DNA of 64,000 bases from the NCBI GenBank assembly GCA_022578605.1, contig MU394075.1:491137-555136 (forward strand). Direction: 5' to 3'. The translations under genes and the position numbers were made by a program. The stretch is from Camillea tinctor (lineage: Eukaryota > Ascomycota > Sordariomycetes > Xylariales > Xylariaceae). The notes under the pieces are model-generated. The model did no database searches and had not been told where the DNA came from. It saw only the letters and a program-made list of their open reading frames with translations. This document shows, piece by piece, positions 56,676 to 64,000 of the stretch (its first letter is position 1; the number at the start of each line of letters is the position of its first letter).

Positions 56676-58870
56676 ATGGAGTTCGATGCCGATATGCCAC
56701 TATATTTACTCGACCGCTGGCCGAGACGAGCCACCAAAGGTCGTCTACTCCATGAAGTCGAGAAAGCACAAGAGATAATGAAGCCCGAATCATCGTTTCG
56801 AGAGTGGTGTGAGCATCTCCGGTTTGTGATAGACGTGCGACCGGAGAAGTTAGACCACGACTTCGAATTGATCGAAAGCGCCAACGAACGCGAGTCAAGG
56901 GAGCCCTACATTGCCATTTCGTATCGCTGGCCATCAGAGGGCTCGTTCTCGAGCAACTACATCTTGGCCCCTGTGCCGGATCGGCCCGGGGTAAAGGCTG
57001 TGAGACCAATTCGAGCGCACATCGATGTCCTAGATCGTTGCTTTGCCTTTGCGGCCGCGAAGGGAATTCGTAAGATCTGGATTGATCAGGAATGCATTCA
57101 CCAAGACAATGATAAAGATAAGCAATGCGGCTTGCAGACTATGCATTTGGTATATAGGTGGTCCGCTCTGACACTAGTGATTTTGGGCCGTCATGTGAAG
57201 TCTCTATGCGACATTCGTGCCTTGCAACATCTCACCATTCCGGAGGATCAAGGCCAAAACACTGTCCGTGGCCGCATCAAGGAAGATGAATGGTGGGAAC
57301 GAGCCTGGACAACACAAGAGCTTGGCCTTTCTAATGCAGGCCAGCTGAGGTACCTCATTGCATGGGATCAAGGGTTGGATCTGTCTGGCACAGAGTGGGA
57401 GATGTCCGCGCGGAAATACAATAGCAATAAGAGTGAAGATGCCCATCAAAACGTCTCTAGACAGTGGGTGTTAGTAGGAGGCGAGATGTTTGGTATTGCC
57501 CACATGATGCCCTATTCGCCTGGGATTACTCAGACTCTGACAGCGGGGCTTGCCTCAGGGACACGTGGAATGGGAAACACTTTCACGCTTACAAGACCAC
57601 CAGCCGAAATCGATTTTCCAAGGTAAGCATGGTTCATAAGTCATTACCTAGAGAGTTAATAACGAGAGGGAATTGAAGTAACTTTTCAAGCAGCCAAGAA
57701 GCACCGTGTGATGAGGAAATTAGAGGAGTATCGATTGCAGAGGCAATGACTATGCTATATCTAAAGAAATGTTTATACGAGTCTGACAAGCTCGCTATCA
57801 TTGGGAATCTGGCAAACTTCAGCCAGAGAATTGACACCAAGGAAGCAGAACGACGCCACCTTGGGTTCTCTGCATGTGCCCTGGCACTAGCCTGGTACAA
57901 CGGAGATATTAGCATAATGTTTACCTGGATGCAGTCGAAACTGAAAGAAGACGTCACCTTTGCAGAGAGAGCCGTTCGTCCACTAGCCACATGGATGCCA
58001 GATCAACGCATGAATCTGAATCACATCGCCTCGGCGCCATCTTCCATAGCACAAAAGCTCCAGACCCGTTCGTTTCATGGGCCTAGGACCCTTGTGATTG
58101 ACGGAAAGCTAGCAGTCGAAGGGATCCTCTGGGACATTTCCCCCTACCATAGTTTAGGTGTCATCCGGGATCAAATGGCGAGTTCCAAGGATACAACATC
58201 CCGACTTCAACTCCTCGCTCGTAGTCTTTTTGAGTTGGAACGTCCGGACATCCTAGAAGCCCTAATAGTTATAGCAATGCAGCGGCAATTCAAATCACTC
58301 AGAGAATTCTCGTCCATCATCGAGCAACTTCATGGATGGTTCAGCGGGTCCGGTGATTGGCCCACGGTCTTCAGCGAATGCAACCTCTTGACATCGAGGG
58401 CCGATCCAGAAGACGCTAACCCAGGATACAGCGAGAATATTATGAAAATATGTGAGAATATTTCTCAGGGCCAACCAATGTTCATTGGACAGAGCTATGT
58501 TGGGCAAGAAATGGTCACCTGTATATGCAGTGACAAAGTCACAAAGGCATTCAGTCCTCGCAACTCCTTGGACTACGAGTTTGGGGTCAACGACTGGTTA
58601 CATCTAGAACAAGATAGCCGTCATTGGCCTGTGGAATCATGCCGCGACAAAGTACCTCAAAGAATCGTAGAACGCCTCCGAGAGCGGTTAGAGGACCAGC
58701 GTCCGTTGTCAGATGTGATATTCCAGGTTCGAGGCACGGTGGCCATTACTCCAACTCCCAGGCTTTCGAGTGCCGGGCTTTTCACCGATACTAGTTTCAC
58801 ACCAATCAATCTAGGTAAGCTGTCTATCAACTTCTCTGTAAGATATTTGAGCGATAAGTTGACTTTTTAG
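56676..58870 (+). CDS. HET (heterokaryon incompatibility) domain protein
   Basis: Two exons, 56676..57622 and 57691..58870, give 708 residues. The ATG at 56676 (ACAACATGG) is the first in frame. Three HET-domain blocks are present: PYIAISYRW (about residues 85-95), RKIWIDQECIHQDN with Q-M-x-x-V-Y-x (about 130-160), and WWERAWTTQELGLS (about 205-220). The second exon encodes ~390 residues with no motif I know, typical of HET proteins. The intron starts GTAAGC and ends CAAG/CAGC, a tandem acceptor three bases apart (57690 or 57693), so two isoforms differing by one residue are possible. Some HET proteins trigger cell death after fusion of incompatible strains. Downstream of the stop at 58868-58870 the same frame continues with a coding-like sequence (see findings), so the true end is uncertain. 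Confidence 0.88.
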
Positions 58871-58975
58871 GTTCCCGATATTATTGGTTCCGGTGAGCCT
58901 TTTAAGTTGTTTATATTTAAAAGCACAAACACAGTGAACCTTGTTACGAGTCCCTATCACATGCAGAGCACGTGA
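58871..58975 (+). other. Coding-like extension after the HET stop
   Basis: Directly after TAG the same frame reads VPDIIGSGEPFKLFIFKS and 16 further residues to a TGA at 58973-58975. It looks like a natural protein C-terminus. The preceding 56 bp (58815-58870) has a GTAAGC donor and TTTTTAG acceptor. Splicing it would shift the frame, giving GSRYYWFR and a stop. Confidence 0.5.
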
Positions 58976-59289
58976 TCTTGATGAATCGACGAATCGTGAA
59001 TAGAGACCCTACGATTCACAGATTCATGAAATAGTTGAGTCGCAGAAGGAATCCTGAGATTCAGCGAGGTAATACATTTTGTGTTATATGGAAGCTCCGT
59101 ACAGTCGCTTCCAGCTCTAGGCAGTACTAGGTATTCCATGGAAGTACACGGTGATTCAATAAAATGCAAGGCAATTTAGGAGAGTTGTACGAAGTGCAAA
59201 GTGTTGAAATAGGTGGTCTGTGCGTCCCACACCTATGCTGTATATAAAACATCCAGTAAGCCCTTAAGGCCTACGGGATCTCTCCTCCT
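58976..59289. other. Transition spacer before the AT-rich block
   Basis: Sequence of ordinary composition, with repeated GATTCA/TGAATC words near 58981-59060. No gene is seen. Confidence 0.45.
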
Positions 59290-62200
59290 TACACCTAATA
59301 ATACACCTTATAGCAACCTACCTAAAATTAACAGGTTATAAGCTTAAAAAGCTTTAACCATTATTATTTTAACTTATAGTGCTATTGTTTAAAAACCCAT
59401 TTATTAGTTTAGTTTTTTTACTTATAAAATAAATAAAAGTTTATTTTTTACTGCGTAATAATAATAACAATAAAACATTATATAACAATTAAATTTACTT
59501 AATTTAAAAAAAATTTACCTTTTTTTTAAAGTAACATTTTTACATTATTTTTTTTACTTTTTTTACGCTTTATTTTTTTTATTTGCATTTATAAGCGTAT
59601 ATTGTTAATTTAATAAAGTTTTAGCAGCAAAATTATTAAGCTACAATAATAAAAACTACATTTAAAAATTTATAAAGCATATAAAATTATTAAAGCTACT
59701 AACTATAATTAAAACTTAGCTAAAAAAAATTATTAATCTTTTTTTTTTTTTTTTTTAATTTTATTTTTTACACTATTTAAAAAAAAAAAAAATATAAAAA
59801 ATAAAAAAAAAATATATTAATAATAACGTTTATAAATACTAATAAATATAACCTTTATTTAAAGCTAATTTTTTAACTTATATTTTTTAAATTTTTTAAT
59901 AAAAACTATTTTTTACATTTTATAGCTAAATTTTTATAATTTAACACTAAAAAAACTTTTATAAGTAATTTTAACGGCAATAATTTTATTTATTTATTAT
60001 TTACTTTTTTATTACTATTATTACTATATTTAAGCTAAATATTATTTATATTTTTTATACTTAATAACTTTAATATATTTAGTTTTAAAGTTATTTTTAT
60101 TATATTTATTTTATTACTTTTATTATTTTTTTTTATTATTACTTTTTATATTATAGCTTAATAAAATTACTTAAAACTTTTATAAGTTAAAAACGCTATA
60201 TTTTATAATAAATAACTTAACTTTTTAACAAAATATTATTAAATAGCTTTTTATAATTACTATAAAATTAAGCAAAAAATAAATTAAAAAACTTAAAAGT
60301 TTTTTTATTTTTATTAACGATAATTTTAATAGTTTTATTTTAAAACTTACTATTAAAATTAAACTATAAAAAGCTTATAATAATAAATAAAAAAAAAATA
60401 TTATTATTAACATTAAATTAAACTAAATTTAAAAACTTAAATTATTAAGTAAATAAATTAAGTTTAATTAAAAGTTAACTAATTATTTATTAATAATAAA
60501 GTATAAAAAAATGTTTTTAAAAAAGTTAATAACAATAAAACTACCTAAACTTAAAAAAATAAAAAGTTTAAAAAAACATTTTTTATTAAAATAAATACTT
60601 AAAAAAACTAGTAAAATAAAGCTTATATTATTATATATAATTATTTAAGCAATAATTTTAAAAATATAATTATACTTATTGCAGTAAAACTTTATAATAT
60701 TATAGCATTAATTTAAACTAAATTTAAAAAAACTTATAAATTTAAAAATAGCGCTATATTTTAAAAACTTATTTATTAATAAAAGTTTTTTATTTTAAAA
60801 GCTTATAAAAAAAAAGTTATAAAATTAACGTTTAAAATTAAAACTATTAAAAATAAATTAAGTAATTTAAATAAAACTTATTAAATTATTAAACTTATAA
60901 TAATTAATAAGTTTTTTAACTTATTAAAATTATTTTATAATATTTTTTTTATTGCTTTTTATGCTATTTATAATATTTTTTTTATTAAAAATAACGCTAA
61001 AAAAATTATCGTAAAAGCAGTAATTTTTAATAAAGTTATTTTAATAGCTTAGCGTAAAAAACAGTTATAAAAACTTAAAAAAATAAATATTAACTTTTTA
61101 ACTATACGTTATAATTATATTTATTACGGTAAAAAGCACAAAAATGCTTTTTATTAAAAAAAATACTTTAAAAAAATACTAAAAAATATTAAAAAAAAGC
61201 ATAAAAAACAAAAAAATAAAAAAACTAAAAAAAAAATTAAAAAAAAAATAATAGCGTTAAAAATAGCTTAAAATTTTTTAATTTATTTTTTATTGCAATT
61301 ATTAATATTAACTTAAACTTAATTAAAAATATAAGCAATTTTTTATTTAGTTTTATTTTTTTTAACTTATTTAACATTAATAACTTTAATATATACTTTA
61401 TTTTTAATATACTTTTTAATATTTTTATTAAAAGCTTTAATAATAATAAAATAACGTTTACTTTAAAAGCATTTTTTAATAATAATAAAACTTTTTTATA
61501 TATACTTATTATAAGCATTATTAACGTTAAAGTTATTAACTTTATTAATTAATTATTAAAAAAATGCAAAATATTTAACTTTTTAATATATATTTTTAAA
61601 AAATTTAAAACTATTACTTATTTTTTATAATTAAGCTTAATAATAATACTTAAAAACAAATTATAAATATTAATTACAAAGTTAAAATAAATATTTATAT
61701 TAAACTTAAACTATAGTTAAAACATTTTTTATAATAAAAATAGCTTTATAAATATATAAAAATATATTAAAAAAAGTATAATAAGTATAAATAAACATAA
61801 AATTATATTAAAGTTTATAAAAATTTATAAGCTAAAAATAAAAATAAAAAAAAAATTAAACGTTTTAATGCTATATAATTTTATTTATTTTTTTAAAGCT
61901 GCAATAAACTTTATATTAATTTAATAACTTATTAAAAAAAGTGTTAAATTTTTTTTTTATTAAAATAAAGCTTTAAAAGCTAAAAAAATAAATTATTTTA
62001 TAACGGCTATATTTTTTAATAATTTATATATAATTAATTAACTTAAAAGCTTTATTATTATTATTAGCTTTAATATAGTTTTTTATTTTTATTTTATTAT
62101 TAATTTTAATATAAAAGTTTAATATAAACAATTTATTTATTTTAAAAATTAAAAACTTTATTATTTAATAAATGCTTTAATAAATATAATGCTGCTTTAA

Positions 62201-64000
62201 TAATATTATTTATATAAAACTTATATTAAAGCTTAAATAAAAAAAATACTATATAAAAAAAAACTTTGCAAAAAAACTTATAAACTTAAATTATTACATA
62301 TTAATTTTATAAGCATGCTTTAAAGTATATAAAAAGTAATTAATTATAAAAAATTTATTTTATAAACTGTTATAATAAATAACTTTTTATAAATAATTTA
62401 AGTTATTTTTTTAAAAATAATAAAAAACTTTTTTAAAGTATTTAAAAACTTTTTAAAAAAGCATAAAAAACCTTAATAGCGCTATTACTTAATTACTTTT
62501 AATTAAAGCCTTATTTTTATTAAAAAAGTATTTAAAAATTTATATTTAAATAAAAAAATAATAATTTATTTATTAGTTATAAATTAATATTAATAAAATA
62601 AAGTATTTAAAAAAAGCATTAATATATTAAAAAAAAAAGTATAAATTATTATATTTATAATTATAATAAAAAAAATTTTATTTAAATATTAGCTTATATT
62701 TATATAAACTATTATTTATTTAAAAAATTAATTTTTTAGTTTAAAGCTTAAAAATAAAACATTTTATAAAGTTTAATTTAATATTAAACTAAACTTATTT
62801 TATTTATAAACGGTAAAAGTAAAAAAATAATATAGGTTTAAAAGTAAACTATTTATATTATAATTTATAATAAAATTATATTAAATGTTTAAATATTAAA
62901 AAAATAGTATATATAATTATATTATTTTTTTAAAATTTAATAAAGTAATTTACGCTAATAATGTTTTTTTTAAAAAAAATATTTTTATATATTTATAAAA
63001 AAAATACTTAAACTATTTATAAAAGTACTTTATAATAAAAAAAAAACTGTTATATAAATAATTAATAAATAAGTAAAACTTAAACTGCTATTTTTATAAA
63101 TAAAGAAAAATTTAAAATTTAAGCTATTTAAATAGTTTATTAAAAATTATGTTAATATTATTAAAAAAACTTTTAATAAAGCAATTATTTTATTATAGTT
63201 AAATGTTAAATTTTTTAATAGTAAAAAAGTTACGCTTATTATTATAAATTTTACTTTAAAAATAAGTTTAAAATGCATAATTTAATTATTATTATAATAT
63301 TAAAACTTTATTAAAACTACTTATATTTACGCTTAAAACTTATTAAAAAGTAAAATAAATATAAATTATTAGTTTTATATAATAAAAAAAAGTATATATT
63401 AAATAATTTTAATTTATTTTAAGTTATAATATATTTAATAAACATAGTATGTATACTTTTAAACATTAAACTAATAAAACTTAAATTATTAAAATAAGTT
63501 AAAAACAATATTTATTAATATAGCTAACATAAAATTATAAATAGTAAATATAAATTATTAATTAATAATTATATTTAAACGTTAATATAATTATTAAAAA
63601 AACGTAAAATTTTTAATAATAAATAAGTATATAAGTTAAAAAAAAGTATTAATAATAAAATTATATGCTATAAAGCTTATTAAATTATTAAAAGTTTTAA
63701 GTAAATAAAAAAAATAAATTATAACAAAACGTTTGCATTTATAGTAAAACTTATAAGTTATAAAGCTATTTTTATTATAATTATAGTTTTAAATTTTAAA
63801 TTAAAATAAATAAACGTTAAAATTACTTTTTTTTATAATGTTGCTATAAAAAAAATATATGTATAATAACTGTTTAAATTTAATAATAGCATTAATAAAG
63901 TTTATAAGTTATATAAAATATTATATAAGCTTAAGTAAACATTTAAAATTTAATATAAAACGTTAGCATTATTTATAAAAAAATAAAAATTTATTTTTTT
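59290..64000. mobile_element. AT-rich block, likely RIP-mutated repeat DNA
   Basis: From about 59290 to the window end the sequence is almost entirely A and T, with scattered GC, CT/AG, AC/GT and CG dinucleotides. CA and TG are visibly rare, and the composition changes sharply over about 100 bp. No reading frame encodes a recognisable protein. The longest, near 61237-61518 on the minus strand, is Leu/Lys/Ile/Asn-only low complexity. This pattern is what RIP leaves in repeated DNA, and the boundary next to a HET gene fits an AT isochore, subtelomeric or pericentromeric block. I could not identify the original element. The block continues beyond the window. Confidence 0.75.

Noticed and set aside
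61237..61518. 93-codon open frame in the AT-rich block
   Set aside because: It is Leu/Lys/Ile/Asn low complexity expected from AT-only DNA, not a protein.

Overview
The window is nuclear DNA from a filamentous ascomycete (Pezizomycotina). Most multi-exon genes carry short introns (about 50-130 bp) with GTANGT-type donors and CTAAC/CTAAT-type branch sites. The gene families are typical of the group: GH125, DUF2434, SUR7/PalI, GAL4-type Zn2Cys6, GH45, GH5_7, HET and DUF4419. The right end is a very AT-rich block that looks like DNA mutated by RIP (repeat-induced point mutation). A Sordariomycete is likely, but that is inference. All exon boundaries were worked out by hand from splice signals and reading frame. 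Every model below gives a coding length divisible by three.

Layout, left to right. (1) 1.4-11.1 kb: an intronless secreted GH125 alpha-mannosidase, a DUF2434 membrane protein, a secreted CE4 polysaccharide deacetylase on the minus strand, and a SUR7/PalI-like four-helix membrane protein. (2) 11.1-16.2 kb: gene-poor, with a decayed short-chain dehydrogenase. (3) 16.2-23 kb: an FAD monooxygenase, a three-exon Zn2Cys6 regulator with a Q/H-rich N-terminus, and a GH45 endoglucanase. (4) 23-27.5 kb: gene-poor, with a frameshifted zinc alcohol dehydrogenase relic. (5) 27.5-38.9 kb: housekeeping genes VPS74/GOLPH3, RPAP1/RBA50-like and HPC2, separated by long pyrimidine- or purine-rich spacers. (6) 38.9-46.6 kb: a scaffold gap flanked by a duplicated, error-rich sequence, then a nine-exon SDR, a small cysteine-containing secreted protein and a GH5 mannanase. 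(7) 47-53.6 kb: a DUF3176 membrane protein, SURF6/RRP14, a possible transposase relic, and an intronless GC-rich cyanophycinase-like S51 peptidase. (8) 53.8-59 kb: a retroelement-like relic that runs into the 3' end of a DUF4419 gene, and a divergently oriented HET-domain gene whose reading frame seems to continue past its stop. (9) About 59.3-64 kb: the AT-rich block, with no intact gene.

Several neighbours act on extracellular carbohydrate (GH125, CE4, GH45, GH5_7), as expected of a plant- or wood-associated fungus, but they do not form an obvious co-regulated cluster. The most unusual part is the right end, where HET/DUF4419 genes, mobile-element debris and the AT-rich block adjoin. I found no tRNA, rRNA, CRISPR array or telomere repeat by eye, and no clear new multi-gene system.
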